The notes: generated from the sequence alone by a model not told the origin. A stretch of 64,000 bases of DNA from UBA1422 sp041859095 (GCA_041859095.1 JBHEKY010000016.1:98134-162133); one strand, 5' to 3'; positions 41,312 to 50,664 are shown, counted from the first letter of the stretch. Program-made: numbers and translations.

Positions 41312-41340
41312 AAAAAAAGCCCCGGAAGTGCTTCCGGGGC
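41312..41340 (-). terminator. Terminator after codY
   Basis: GCCCCGGAAG (41319-41328) pairs perfectly with CTTCCGGGGC (41331-41340), followed on the minus strand by seven T. It sits between codY and hflX. Confidence 0.9.
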
Positions 41341-41362
41341 GATTAAAGCATTGGCTTTCGAA

Positions 41363-42142
41363 TTAGTTGTTTAGTTTGTCCAATTGTTCGTAGAACTTTT
41401 GGTTCAATACGCGGATGTGAGTTCCTTTCATGCCCAGCGACTTTGACTCAATGATTCCGGCACTCTCCAGCTTGCGGAGTGCATTGACAATGACAGAACG
41501 TGTAATTCTAGAACGGTCCGCAATTTTGCTGGCCACCAGAATTCCTTCAACGCCGTTGAGCTCTTCGAAAATCTTTTGGATGGCTTCACTTTCAGAATAG
41601 GACAAGGTGCTGACCGCCATCTTGACGATTTCGGTATTTCGTTGCTCTTCTTCATTCTGAATATTAATGCGTCGCTGAATTTCAATCCCCACAACGGTTG
41701 CACCAAATTCACCCAGAACAAGATCTTCATCGTTGAATTCCGGTGTATATCTGGTTAGGAACAAGGTTCCCAATCTTTCATCGCCACCAATAATGGGAAT
41801 AAAGGTATGGTATTTGTCCTTCGTGTTGATGTCGTACTTAAATATTTCCAGGACTTCCTCGCCAAACAGATTAGCCCGTGTGTCCTTAATTTTTAGTAGC
41901 GCATCATTATATTCTGCGGGAAGCATTTCTGCCCCAGTTTCAGGGTCATAAATCGCCGAGCTGTCGGCTTTGATTTTGTAGAAAACACCCAGGACTTTTC
42001 CTTTTGTGTTCAGGATATATACGTTGGCATCCGTCAACTCGCTAAGAATTTCGCATAGCTCAGTAAATGACATGATGCCTTTCGTGCCTTCCTTCAGAAC
42101 CCAATTTAGTTTCCTGACTTTGGATAGTATTTCTTTTTCCAT
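41363..42142 (-). CDS. codY: GTP- and branched-chain amino acid-sensing repressor CodY
   Basis: CodY represses nutrient-limitation genes when GTP and Ile/Leu/Val are plentiful. The 259-residue product has the N-terminal GAF-like ligand domain (residues 1-150, with RANLFGEEVLEIFKYD and TFIPIIGGDERLGTLFLTR) and a C-terminal winged helix whose recognition part reads SRITRSVIVNALRKLESAG near residue 210, almost invariant in the family. ATG at 42142 follows AAGGAG by eight bases. It has its own promoter and a CodY-box-like palindrome upstream. Position after hslU is the usual one. Confidence 0.97.
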   Translation of the reverse strand: MEKEILSKVRKLNWVLKEGTKGIMSFTELCEILSELTDANVYILNTKGKVLGVFYKIKADSSAIYDPETGAEMLPAEYNDALLKIKDTRANLFGEEVLEIFKYDINTKDKYHTFIPIIGGDERLGTLFLTRYTPEFNDEDLVLGEFGATVVGIEIQRRINIQNEEEQRNTEIVKMAVSTLSYSESEAIQKIFEELNGVEGILVASKIADRSRITRSVIVNALRKLESAGIIESKSLGMKGTHIRVLNQKFYEQLDKLNN

Positions 42143-42194
42143 TTTAGACACTCCTTGTAGGGGCGATGATATTTTTTATTCACCCACGGGATAG

Positions 42195-42223
42195 ATTATA
42201 TCCTATGGAAAACCAGTGTACAA
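42195..42223 (-). promoter_or_regulatory. Promoter of codY
   Basis: On the minus strand TTGTAC (42218-42223) and TATAAT (42195-42200) are 17 bases apart, about 50 bases before the codY start. Confidence 0.8.
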
Positions 42224-42234
42224 TAATTATTTAG

Positions 42235-42249
42235 ATTTTTTAGAAAATT
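42235..42249. promoter_or_regulatory. CodY-box-like palindrome upstream of codY
   Basis: The 15 bases ATTTTTTAGAAAATT match the published CodY motif AATTTTCWGAAAATT at 13 of 15 positions. The site lies 11 bases upstream of the codY -35 element, between hslU and codY, so autoregulation is plausible. The region is AT-rich, which raises the chance of a coincidental match. Confidence 0.55.
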
Positions 42250-42266
42250 ATTTATTCTACAAACAA

Positions 42267-43709
42267 TTAGAGAATATATCTGTCTAAATCCTCTGGATGA
42301 ATCTTTTCCATAAACTTCTGTTTCACATAATCCTCATCAATCGTAATCTTCTCTTCTTCCATATCGGGGATGTTGAAAGAGATGTCTTCCAGCAACTTTT
42401 CAAGAATTGTGTGGAGTCTTCTGGCACCGATGTTTTCGTTCTGCTCGTTCATCAAAAATGCCATGGATGCGATTTCTTTGATTGCATCATCTGTAAATTC
42501 AACAACAATTCCTTCGGTTTCAAGTAAGGCCTTGTGTTGCTTGAGCAAGGCATTCTCTGGAATGGTGAGTATTTTGAGGAATGTCTCTTCCGTCAGGTTT
42601 TCAAGTTCAACTCGAATAGGAAATCTTCCCTGGAGTTCTGGAATCAGGTCAGTGGGTTTTGCTGAATGGAACGCACCAGACCCAATGAACAGGACATGGT
42701 CCGTTTTAACTGGGCCATGCTTTGTATTGACGACGCTTCCTTCCACAATTGGCAAAATGTCTCTTTGGACTCCTTCTCTAGAAACATCTGCACCAGATCG
42801 ATACCCTGATCCTGAAGCTATTTTATCGATTTCATCGATGAAAATTATCCCGTTTTGTTCTGCATTTTGCAGTGCTTCTTCTGTAACCTGATCCATATCA
42901 ATCAAGTTTTGGGCTTCCTCCTCACGAAGAATTTTTCTGGCGTCCTTCACTTTAACCTTCTTTGATTTCTTTTTCGGAGGCACCATGTCGCCAAAAATGT
43001 TGCCAATAGCAATTCCCATGCCTTCTTGGCTCATATCCAATTGATTTCCCTTGGGTGCTGCAGAAACCTGGATTTCAATGAATTGCTCTTCCAGTTTACC
43101 TTCATGTAGCTGCTGGCGTACTTGTTCTCTGGCCATTTCGATATCGTCATTGCTGACAGTCGTCTCTTCATCTTTTTTGTTTTGCTGCGCTTCGTATTGT
43201 TGTTTCTGGCTCTGATATCCGCCACTATTTAGAATAAAATCAAATGGTCCTCTTGCCGTTTCTCCCGGACCTGCTTTTTTTCTACCTGGAATAATAGCCT
43301 CCAAAATTTTTTCTTCGGCCAATTCATCGGCAATGACATACTTTTCTTCTAACCGGCTTTGCTTCGTTATCCTGATGGAGGCTTCCACCAGATCACGGAC
43401 CATAGAATCCACGTCTCTTCCTACATAACCGACTTCAGTAAACTTTGTGGCTTCCACCTTCACAAAGGGGGCATCCATTAATTTTGCCAGTCTTCTTGCG
43501 ATTTCAGTTTTACCTACACCGGTGGGCCCCATCATTAAAATGTTTTTGGGGGTGATTTCTTCCATCAGTTCTTCCGAAAGCAGGCTTCTTCGATATCGAT
43601 TTCGGAGTGCGACTGCCACGGATTTTTTGGCCTCATCCTGCCCGATGATATATTTGTCAAGTTCCGCCACAATTTCCTTTGGCGTCATATTGTAAAGTTT
43701 GTTTGCCAT
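42267..43709 (-). CDS. hslU: HslU (ClpY), ATPase of the HslUV protease
   Basis: HslU unfolds substrates and feeds them to HslV. The 480-residue product has an AAA+ domain with PTGVGKTEIARRLA near residues 60-73, the pore loop GYVGRDVDSMVRDL near 91, an inserted I domain of about 120 residues rich in charge, Walker B IIFIDEIDKIA near 275, and the C-terminal domain ending EDLDRYIL, whose tail activates HslV. Of two adjacent ATG codons, 43709 has the better distance from AGGAGG. It follows hslV by ten bases. Confidence 0.97.
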   Translation of the reverse strand: MANKLYNMTPKEIVAELDKYIIGQDEAKKSVAVALRNRYRRSLLSEELMEEITPKNILMMGPTGVGKTEIARRLAKLMDAPFVKVEATKFTEVGYVGRDVDSMVRDLVEASIRITKQSRLEEKYVIADELAEEKILEAIIPGRKKAGPGETARGPFDFILNSGGYQSQKQQYEAQQNKKDEETTVSNDDIEMAREQVRQQLHEGKLEEQFIEIQVSAAPKGNQLDMSQEGMGIAIGNIFGDMVPPKKKSKKVKVKDARKILREEEAQNLIDMDQVTEEALQNAEQNGIIFIDEIDKIASGSGYRSGADVSREGVQRDILPIVEGSVVNTKHGPVKTDHVLFIGSGAFHSAKPTDLIPELQGRFPIRVELENLTEETFLKILTIPENALLKQHKALLETEGIVVEFTDDAIKEIASMAFLMNEQNENIGARRLHTILEKLLEDISFNIPDMEEEKITIDEDYVKQKFMEKIHPEDLDRYIL

Positions 43710-43719
43710 CATAAACCTC

Positions 43720-44259
43720 CTAAAGCTTCTCTGTGGAGATGTTGTCGTTTGTATAGACACAGATTGATGCCGCAATTCGAAGAGACTCTCTCACAATTTC
43801 TTCTGCCGTCAACGCGGTGTGGTTGAATAAAGCATTGGCTGCCGAATAAGCATAATTGCCACCTGAGCCAATGGCAATAAAGTCCTGGTCGGGTTCTATG
43901 ACTTCTCCATTGCCAGAAATTAATAGCATCGCTTCTTTGTCCGCTACAATCATCAAGGCTTCTAAATTTCTCATCATTTTGTCCGTGCGCCAAAGCTGAG
44001 CAAGGGATACAGCCGCGCGTTTTAGATTGCCACCGTGCTCCTCCAGCTTTTCTTCAAATTTTTCTCTCAGGGAAAATGCATCTGCCACGGAACCGGCAAA
44101 CCCCACAAGTACTGAATTCTTATATATTTTTTGCACTTTTTTTGCGCCTGCCTTCATGATTGCGCTTTCACCCATGGTAACCTGTCCGTCACCGCCGATG
44201 CAAATGTCGTCTTCGCTTCTTCTTACCGCAACAATCGTTGTTGCATGAAATTGTACCAT
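43720..44259 (-). CDS. hslV: HslV (ClpQ), proteolytic subunit
   Basis: HslV is the threonine peptidase that forms the double-hexamer chamber of HslUV. The 179-residue product reads MVQFHATTIVAVRR at the N-terminus; cleavage after Ala-6 would expose Thr-7 as nucleophile, giving a longer propeptide than in Escherichia coli, comparable to the Bacillus protein. GGDGQVTMG, KVQKIYKNSVLVGFAGSVADAF and the C-terminal IAIGSGGNYAYSAANAL block follow the family. ATG at 44259 has GGAGG seven bases upstream. Confidence 0.97.
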   Translation of the reverse strand: MVQFHATTIVAVRRSEDDICIGGDGQVTMGESAIMKAGAKKVQKIYKNSVLVGFAGSVADAFSLREKFEEKLEEHGGNLKRAAVSLAQLWRTDKMMRNLEALMIVADKEAMLLISGNGEVIEPDQDFIAIGSGGNYAYSAANALFNHTALTAEEIVRESLRIAASICVYTNDNISTEKL

Positions 44260-44306
44260 ACTACTTCCTCCATCTTTTGCTACGCTGTATTCAAACGTGC
44301 TATTCC

Positions 44307-46361
44307 TTATTCTTTGTAGTCGCACTCGCTGTTCGAGCAGGCATACTCACTTAACTTGGTCTTTTTTTCTACCAAACGAGCTCCACATTTGGGGCATTCT
44401 TTTTCAGTTGGCTTATTCCAGTATAACTGATTGCATTCCGGATAACCACTACATCCATAAAACAGCCGACCTTTTTTGCTCTTCCTTTGGATGATTTCTT
44501 TGCCGCAAGTTGGGCAAGACACCCCGATGGAATTCACAATCACTTTTGTGTTTTTACAATCCGGATAACCTGAACAAGCCAGAAACTCACCAAATCTTCC
44601 ATGTCTGTAAACCATGGGTTTACCGCAAAGCTCGCAGATTTCGTCGCTGATTCGCTCTTCCAACTCTACTTTTTCGATTTTTTCGTCTGCGTAGTCTAGA
44701 TCCTTCTTAAAAGTGATATAAAAATCCCTGATAATAGATTTCCAGTTTAAGTTTTCCACTTCAATCAAATCCAATTTGTCTTCTATGTCGGAAGTAAATC
44801 CAACATCTACAACTTCAGGAAAATATTCTACCATCATCTGATTGACCAAGAATCCTAAATCTGTTGGAATCAAAAATCTCTTTTCTTTTGCAATATATTT
44901 GCGTTCTGTTAGTGTGCCTATGATAGGTGCATAAGTACTTGGCCGTCCAATATTCTCTTCTTCCAAGTCCTTGACCAAACTGGCTTCAGTAAAACGGGAG
45001 GGTGGCTGAGTGAAGCTTTGTTCGCCCTTCAAATCCTCCGCAATGAGCACCTCACCTTGTGTCAGTAACGGCAATTCTTTGTCTTCTTCCTCTTTGGATG
45101 GTGCATATACTTTGAGAAAACCATCGAAAAGCAATTTTGACCCATTGGCTTTGAATAGATAATCGTTGTTTTTTATACCCACTGCCATGCCCATATAAAC
45201 AGCCGGTTTCATCTGGCTTGCCAGGAACCGGGTCCAAATAAGCTTATATAGATTGTACTGATCTTTACTTAAAGAAACCTTAATCTGTTCAGGTGTCAAA
45301 TCCACATAGCTTGGGCGGATTGCCTCATGCGCATCCTGCACTTCCTTTTTTTTGTTACTAAAAAAATTGTTTCCAATATATTTATCGCCAAAAGTAGTTC
45401 CAATGTATGCTTTAGCTGCAGCCTTAGCTTCATCAGAGATACGCACTGAATCGGTTCGGATATACGATACCAAACCCACTGTGCCCTTCCCTTTAATCTC
45501 AACACCTTCATAGAGCTGCTGCGCAATCTGCATGGTTTTTTTGGTTGAAAAATTCAATTTGTTGGAAGCATCCTGCTGTAAGCTGCTTGTGGTAAACGGA
45601 GGATATGCGCTTCGCGTGCGTTCCTTCGCTTCAACCGTGTCGACGATGAATGTTCCTTTTTTTAATTCATCCAAGATTTTGGCGGCATCTTCTCCGTTGG
45701 TGATGGAAATTTTATCTCCTTTATATTGTGCCAGCTTTGCTGTGAATTTTTTGTCTTTGTGGAAAGTGGCCAAAATGTTCCAATACTCTTCCGGCACAAA
45801 CGCCCGAATTTCATTTTCCCTATCACAAATAATCTTAAGTGCAGCTGACTGAACTCGACCGGCACTCAATCCTCTTCTAATTTTGCGCCACAACAACGGA
45901 CTGATGGAGTATCCAACCAGTCGATCCAACACTCTTCTTGCTTGTTGTGCGTCCACAAGTTTGACATCTACAGGGCGAGGCTTTTTGACGGCTGCCAACA
46001 CAGCTTCTTTGGTCATTTCATTAAACACAATCCTGCTAGCTGCATCTTTTTCCAGACCCAACAAATGCTGAAGATGCCAAGAGATGGCCTCGCCTTCTCT
46101 GTCAGGGTCAGTTGCAAGAAAGATTTTGTCTGCACCCTTTGCAGCCTTGCGAAGCTCTTTGATTAAGTCCCCTTTGCCGCGGATAGAGATGTACTCCGGC
46201 TCAAAATCATTATCGATATTAATGCCCAATTTACTTTTAGGTAAATCTCTCACATGACCGACTGATGCGATTACCTTATATTTGCTCCCTAAAAATTTAC
46301 CGATGGTTTTTGCTTTTGACGGCGATTCCACGATAACGAGATGTTGTTTCGTTGATGCCAC
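44307..46361 (-). CDS. topA: DNA topoisomerase I
   Basis: TopA relaxes negative supercoils. The 684-residue product has the Toprim domain (VIVESPSKAKTIGKFLG, LATDPDREGEAISWHL near residue 80), the catalytic Tyr in SYIRTDSVRI near 300 and three C-terminal zinc ribbons with paired Cys (CELCG...CSGYPDC, CPTCG...CSGYPEC, CPKCG...CSNSEC). The start is GTG with GGGAGG five bases upstream. In Firmicutes it usually precedes trmFO and xerC; here hslV follows directly. Confidence 0.97.
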   Translation of the reverse strand: MASTKQHLVIVESPSKAKTIGKFLGSKYKVIASVGHVRDLPKSKLGINIDNDFEPEYISIRGKGDLIKELRKAAKGADKIFLATDPDREGEAISWHLQHLLGLEKDAASRIVFNEMTKEAVLAAVKKPRPVDVKLVDAQQARRVLDRLVGYSISPLLWRKIRRGLSAGRVQSAALKIICDRENEIRAFVPEEYWNILATFHKDKKFTAKLAQYKGDKISITNGEDAAKILDELKKGTFIVDTVEAKERTRSAYPPFTTSSLQQDASNKLNFSTKKTMQIAQQLYEGVEIKGKGTVGLVSYIRTDSVRISDEAKAAAKAYIGTTFGDKYIGNNFFSNKKKEVQDAHEAIRPSYVDLTPEQIKVSLSKDQYNLYKLIWTRFLASQMKPAVYMGMAVGIKNNDYLFKANGSKLLFDGFLKVYAPSKEEEDKELPLLTQGEVLIAEDLKGEQSFTQPPSRFTEASLVKDLEEENIGRPSTYAPIIGTLTERKYIAKEKRFLIPTDLGFLVNQMMVEYFPEVVDVGFTSDIEDKLDLIEVENLNWKSIIRDFYITFKKDLDYADEKIEKVELEERISDEICELCGKPMVYRHGRFGEFLACSGYPDCKNTKVIVNSIGVSCPTCGKEIIQRKSKKGRLFYGCSGYPECNQLYWNKPTEKECPKCGARLVEKKTKLSEYACSNSECDYKE

Positions 46362-46402
46362 TATGTCCTCCCATTGTACTTCTGCTTACCTTACAGAAAA
46401 TG

Positions 46403-46431
46403 ATTATATGTATATTCTTTTTACTTTGCAA
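46403..46431 (-). promoter_or_regulatory. Promoter of topA-hslVU
   Basis: On the minus strand TTGCAA (46426-46431) and TATAAT (46403-46408) are 17 bases apart. The -35 element lies within the last codons of dprA. Confidence 0.75.
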
Positions 46432-47275
46432 CAAATATTTTACCCATTGATGTTCTGAGAATCCCTTTCATCTCCAATACAGTCACCAGTCCGTTGATGT
46501 GGGAAGGCGGCTTTGCAAGGCATTTGCACAGTTGGTCAACGGTTCGCTCCCCCTCCTGATTTATTTGTTCCAGAAGCATTTGCTCCTCCTGAGAAAGACT
46601 GACAATTGCCCTCTCCCTCTGGATGGGATGGATTCCCAACTCATCCAGCAAGTCATCCAGAACCACCAAAGGGATGGCTCCGTCCTTGATTAATTTATTG
46701 GTACCCAGATGATAGATGTTGTTAATATTACCAGGTAATGCGTACACTGCACGCCCCTGGTCTTCGGCTAGTTCGGCTGTGATTAGTGAACCACTATGGA
46801 GGCCCGCAGCGGCAACAATGGTTGCTTCAGAAATACCACTGATAATACGATTCCTCTTTGGAAAGGTATATACTGCCGCCTGTGTTCCCGGCGGATATTC
46901 GGATAGCACCAGCCCGGTAAATGCTATTTGTTCTTTTAGATTTCGGTTTGAAGCCGGATAGCATCGGTCGATTCCGCAACCCAAAACAGCAATTGTTTTT
47001 CCAGCTGCTTTTAATGCGCCAGCATGTCCACAGGCATCAATTCCTGCGGCTAGACCACTGACCACGACGATGCCGTGCTCGGCCAATCTCTGCGCCAGTG
47101 TGAAGGCTGCCCATCTGCCGTACTCTGTAGTCTTTCTGGATCCAACCAGAGAAACACACCGCATTGATGCCAGACTCAAGTCTCCAATGTAATAAAGCTG
47201 TTTCGGTGGATCTGCAATGAGTGGCAACAACAAAGGATACCCCGGCTCACCAATGGATACTTTTTCGTAATTCAT
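46421..47275 (-). CDS. dprA: DNA-processing protein DprA
   Basis: DprA loads RecA on incoming single-stranded DNA during natural transformation. The 284-residue product has the Rossmann-like domain with SLVGSRKTTEYGR near residue 43, VVVSGLAAGIDACGHAGAL near 70, VLGCGIDRCYPASNR, SEYPPGT near 125, PKRNRIISGIS near 139 and SGSLITAELA near 161, and a C-terminal winged helix. The N-terminal SAM domain of longer homologues is absent, so this is the compact form. It overlaps comM by four bases. Confidence 0.95.
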   Translation of the reverse strand: MNYEKVSIGEPGYPLLLPLIADPPKQLYYIGDLSLASMRCVSLVGSRKTTEYGRWAAFTLAQRLAEHGIVVVSGLAAGIDACGHAGALKAAGKTIAVLGCGIDRCYPASNRNLKEQIAFTGLVLSEYPPGTQAAVYTFPKRNRIISGISEATIVAAAGLHSGSLITAELAEDQGRAVYALPGNINNIYHLGTNKLIKDGAIPLVVLDDLLDELGIHPIQRERAIVSLSQEEQMLLEQINQEGERTVDQLCKCLAKPPSHINGLVTVLEMKGILRTSMGKIFVAK

Positions 47276-48858
47276 AAGCGCTCCTCCCCAATAGATGTAT
47301 CTCCAAGGATTCCGTTCAAGCTTGAATCTAACTGGCGATAGAAGGATTTAAGTTCTCTGTATTGTAGTGCCTCTGCCAGATGCATGGTGGAAATCCTGTC
47401 TTCATCTTCTAAGTCTGCTATGGTTCTCGCTAACCTAATAATTTTGTCATAGGTTCGCATATTAAGGGGGTATGTTTCGTACGCCTGCTTCATCAATTGG
47501 CGCTGCTCCGGTCCCAATTGACAAAAGGTCTGAATCATTTTGTGAGTCAAACGAGCATTGAATAGAACATCACTATCAGCATATCGCTTAAGTTGCCGCT
47601 CTCTTGCACACGCCACTCGTTCACGCAACTCTGCCGAGGAAGTAGATGGCGTCAGACGGTTGATTTCTTGCCAAGGAATGCGGTCCACTTTTACGTGAAT
47701 ATCGATACGATCAAGAATCGGTCCGGTCAGTTTCGACTGATACGCGCTGATTTGGCCTGCACTACATGTGCATTGATGGGCTGTGTCGCCAGCGTAACCG
47801 CATTTGCATGGGTTACAGGCAGCCACTAAAATAGTACGTCCGGGAAAGGTTACAGTCCCACCTCTTCGGGTAATGGTAATCTCTCCTTCCTCAAGAGGTT
47901 GTCTCAACGCTTCCAGACTTCCACTTTCAAAGTGGATTACTTCATCGAGAAACAGTATTCCAAAATGTGCCAGCGAAAACTCTCCAGGGCCTGGCTTCAT
48001 GCCGCCACCAAGCAAAGCAGCTCGTGTAATCGTGTGATGAGGCCTTCGAAATGGCCTGTTTTCAATCATCGGCGTTCGATTGTCCAGCAACCCGGCCACG
48101 CTATATATCTTTGTGACTTCTAACTTTTCATCATAGGTCATCGCTGGCAAGATGGAAGGCAGGCGACTAGCCAACATGGTCTTGCCGGATCCGGGGGGAC
48201 CCACCATTAAAAGTCCGTGCGCACCGGCAGCGGAAATCGTCATAGCGCGTTTCACATTCTCATGGCCTTCAACGTCGCTAAAATCAAGCATGCCCTCCGC
48301 TTTGTTTGGAACTGTCTGGTCCCTCTTTAGGATAGATTGTTTTACTGAAAACCCCTTAATCCAGTCAACTGCTTGCGTAAGTGTCGCAGCAGAATGTACT
48401 ATTATTCCCTCTACCATAGATGCTTCTGCATAATTTTGTTCCGATATCACCACATGTCGGATTCCCCCTTCTTTCAGACAAAGAATCAGAGGCAATGCCC
48501 CTTTGACTGGATTCAGTCTGCCATCCAAGGATAGCTCCCCTAAAAACGCCCAGCACCCCTCTTCCCTGACGGAAACTTGACCCGTTGCCGTCATAACTCC
48601 CATGGCAATCGGCAAATCAAAATGGCTACCATCCTTGCGTGTGCTGGCAGGGGCCAGATTAATCGTGATTCTCTTAGCGGGATATTCAAACTCGGAATTG
48701 ATAATTGCGGAACGAATTCTCTCCAAGGACTCTCGTATTGTGGTATCTGGAAGTCCCACGAGATTACAAGCTGGCAACCCCCGTGAGATGTCTGTTTCAA
48801 CCCGGATAATTTCACCGGAAAGACCTGATAACGTGGCGGTCCAAATGGTTGATAGCAT
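47272..48858 (-). CDS. comM: ComM/YifB family AAA+ ATPase (Mg-chelatase-like)
   Basis: ComM is a hexameric helicase that promotes branch migration during transformation in Gram-negatives; the Firmicutes homologue is expected to act similarly. The 528-residue product has an N-terminal Lon-like domain (GLSGEIIRVETDISRGLPACNLVGLPDT-type sequence), Walker A GPPGSGKTMLASRLP near residue 216, ILFLDEV near 300, a Cys cluster CNPCKCGYAGDTAHQCTC near 348-365 for zinc, and a C-terminal Mg-chelatase domain ending near ALQYREL. It lies between yraN and dprA, the conserved order. Confidence 0.96.
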   Translation of the reverse strand: MLSTIWTATLSGLSGEIIRVETDISRGLPACNLVGLPDTTIRESLERIRSAIINSEFEYPAKRITINLAPASTRKDGSHFDLPIAMGVMTATGQVSVREEGCWAFLGELSLDGRLNPVKGALPLILCLKEGGIRHVVISEQNYAEASMVEGIIVHSAATLTQAVDWIKGFSVKQSILKRDQTVPNKAEGMLDFSDVEGHENVKRAMTISAAGAHGLLMVGPPGSGKTMLASRLPSILPAMTYDEKLEVTKIYSVAGLLDNRTPMIENRPFRRPHHTITRAALLGGGMKPGPGEFSLAHFGILFLDEVIHFESGSLEALRQPLEEGEITITRRGGTVTFPGRTILVAACNPCKCGYAGDTAHQCTCSAGQISAYQSKLTGPILDRIDIHVKVDRIPWQEINRLTPSTSSAELRERVACARERQLKRYADSDVLFNARLTHKMIQTFCQLGPEQRQLMKQAYETYPLNMRTYDKIIRLARTIADLEDEDRISTMHLAEALQYRELKSFYRQLDSSLNGILGDTSIGEERL

Positions 48859-48866
48859 CCGTCACC

Positions 48867-49226
48867 TCAAATATTCTCAAGATGACTGAGCTGGATTTCA
48901 ATCACATCAAAACGCAAATCAATATTCTGAAATCCAAATCTCTGAATGAAATAATTTGCAGCGTATTTCATATGTCGTCGCTTTCGGACATCTACCGCTT
49001 CAGCCGGGGTTCCGAAATATTCTTGAGTCCGGGTTTTGACTTCTACGAAAATCAACAGATTATTATTTTTGGCCACAATATCGAGTTCACCATATTTCGA
49101 GTAAAAATTGCGAAAAATAATCTGATATCCCTTATTCCTCAAATATTCTGCTGCTAGTTCTTCTCCCAACTTCCCTTTGCAGACGTTACCACTATGTCCT
49201 ATGTTATCTTTGCTGGAATTGGTCAT
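48867..49226 (-). CDS. yraN: YraN family nuclease-like protein (UPF0102)
   Basis: The 119-residue product has the Holliday-junction-resolvase-like fold of UPF0102: GKLGEELAAEYLRNKGYQII near residue 20, YGELDIVAKNNNLLIFVEVKTRT near 45 with the D-ExK nuclease triad, and RRHMKYAANYFI. Activity is not established for most members. ATG at 49226 follows AAGGGGG by four bases. It is first in the yraN-comM-dprA transcript; rnhB, the usual upstream neighbour, is absent. Confidence 0.94.
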   Translation of the reverse strand: MTNSSKDNIGHSGNVCKGKLGEELAAEYLRNKGYQIIFRNFYSKYGELDIVAKNNNLLIFVEVKTRTQEYFGTPAEAVDVRKRRHMKYAANYFIQRFGFQNIDLRFDVIEIQLSHLENI

Positions 49227-49259
49227 GAATCCCCCTTCTGCCCCCACCTATTAATCTCT

Positions 49260-49288
49260 ATTATACGCAGACGTACATCGCGGGTCAA
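49260..49288 (-). promoter_or_regulatory. Promoter of yraN-comM-dprA
   Basis: On the minus strand TTGACC (49283-49288) and TATAAT (49260-49265) are 17 bases apart, about 35 bases ahead of the yraN start. Confidence 0.8.
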
Positions 49289-49347
49289 CCTTTATTTTCC
49301 ATTATTTACATTATTTGTATTTATATTTTCTTATCTTTTGTCGCCCA

Positions 49348-49377
49348 TAAAAAAACCCTTCCGATTGGAAGGGTTTT
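49348..49377 (-). terminator. Terminator after the CapA-like gene
   Basis: AACCCTTCC and GGAAGGGTT form a stem with a four-base loop (about 49354-49375), followed on the minus strand by a T run. Confidence 0.9.
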
Positions 49378-49390
49378 GCCTGTTTTTGCT

Positions 49391-50638
49391 TTATTCCTCG
49401 GCACCCAATATGCCCAGAATATCCGTCAATGCGGTTCTGGCCAGGGAAAGATGCCCCGATTGGGATAATGCCTGGTTTTGTTCAAACTCCGCATCCAGTG
49501 GCACAATCGCATATTTTATCACTCCATCAACTGTATACTTGTCAACCCAGTAAGGCATCGTGGTGGTAGCAATGGACTGAATTTGTTTTTTATCAGGATC
49601 ATAGGTTATTTTGGTCTGTGCCAGATACCCCTCTTCCACATAACGACCGCCTGAAGGGATTAACTCCCTACGTTGGTTTGAAAGAAAATTTCCCAATGCA
49701 TAAAATACCGGGACTTTCTTCTCAATCACCGTGCCATCTGCCGCTTCTTTGGATACAGTGATGGTCGAAGCTGTCTGTGGCACATGTGGATGTGATGCAA
49801 AAATGATATCAACTCCCGTCTGTTCTGCAACCAGCTGCGCAAGGTTCTTTTGATGCTCGTTTGGGGTTAATTGATATTCTTCCCCCCAGTGAAAATACAT
49901 TAGAACAATCTCTGCACCTGCAGTTCGTGCATCATCAGCAATGCTCTTCATTTCAGCAACATCCTCCTGCATCCTTCCATAATTGAAAGAGTTCACTAAG
50001 GCTGCTGCCTCAGTGGTTAGGGGATTGGCATTCAAATATGTTGTGCTATCGCTTTCGCTACCTGTTTCATAGGTGTATGCAATCATTGCAATCTTGATAC
50101 CCTTCACTTTTGCCATGGCATAGCGAGGCTCATCAGAAGATAATCTGGTACCCGCGGCAATCAAATCGTTGGCTCTTAATGCTTCAACCGTCTTGGTAAT
50201 GCCTGTTATACCAGAATCGTACGCATGGTTGCTGCTAGTCATAATCATATCAAAGCCTGCTGTCTTAAGGGATGTGGCAAGCGTTTCAGGGCCTCTGAAA
50301 GTTGGGTATCCAGTGTAAGGTTTTCCAGGGAAAGTGGTTTCTATGGTGCACAATGCCAAATCAGCGGACTCTATATATGGTTTGATATATACAAATGGTT
50401 CGTCAAAATTATAAGTGTCTGTTGCACTATCGTAGGCAGATTTGATATTGGGGTCATGTAGCACAATATCCCCTGCACAGGTAATTGAAATCTCTATGGG
50501 TTCCGGTTTTTCTTGTGCCGTAGGTAGGCCCCCTTCTCCCATTATTTTGACAATTAGAAAAGCGCTGATAGCAATAAGAATCACAAGACTTGTGATAATC
50601 AAATAAAAACGTCTCTTTAATCTAATTTTTTTCATCAT
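49391..50638 (-). CDS. CapA family protein (poly-gamma-glutamate capsule synthesis-like)
   Basis: The 415-residue product has an N-terminal membrane anchor (about residues 10-31, FYLIITSLVILIAISAFLIV) and an outside metallophosphatase-like PGA_cap domain: CAGDIVLHDPN near residue 54, FRGPETLATSLKTAGFDMIMTSSNHAYDSG near 115-140, YFHWGEEY near 235 and FASHPHVPQT near 265. CapA proteins take part in poly-gamma-glutamate synthesis in Bacillus, but no capB, capC or capD is adjacent, and many stand-alone members have no known role. Monocistronic, with its own promoter and terminator. Two adjacent ATG codons are possible starts (50638 or 50635). Confidence 0.9.
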   Translation of the reverse strand: MMKKIRLKRRFYLIITSLVILIAISAFLIVKIMGEGGLPTAQEKPEPIEISITCAGDIVLHDPNIKSAYDSATDTYNFDEPFVYIKPYIESADLALCTIETTFPGKPYTGYPTFRGPETLATSLKTAGFDMIMTSSNHAYDSGITGITKTVEALRANDLIAAGTRLSSDEPRYAMAKVKGIKIAMIAYTYETGSESDSTTYLNANPLTTEAAALVNSFNYGRMQEDVAEMKSIADDARTAGAEIVLMYFHWGEEYQLTPNEHQKNLAQLVAEQTGVDIIFASHPHVPQTASTITVSKEAADGTVIEKKVPVFYALGNFLSNQRRELIPSGGRYVEEGYLAQTKITYDPDKKQIQSIATTTMPYWVDKYTVDGVIKYAIVPLDAEFEQNQALSQSGHLSLARTALTDILGILGAEE

Positions 50639-50664
50639 GATCCCTTCCTTATTCACTGTTAATC

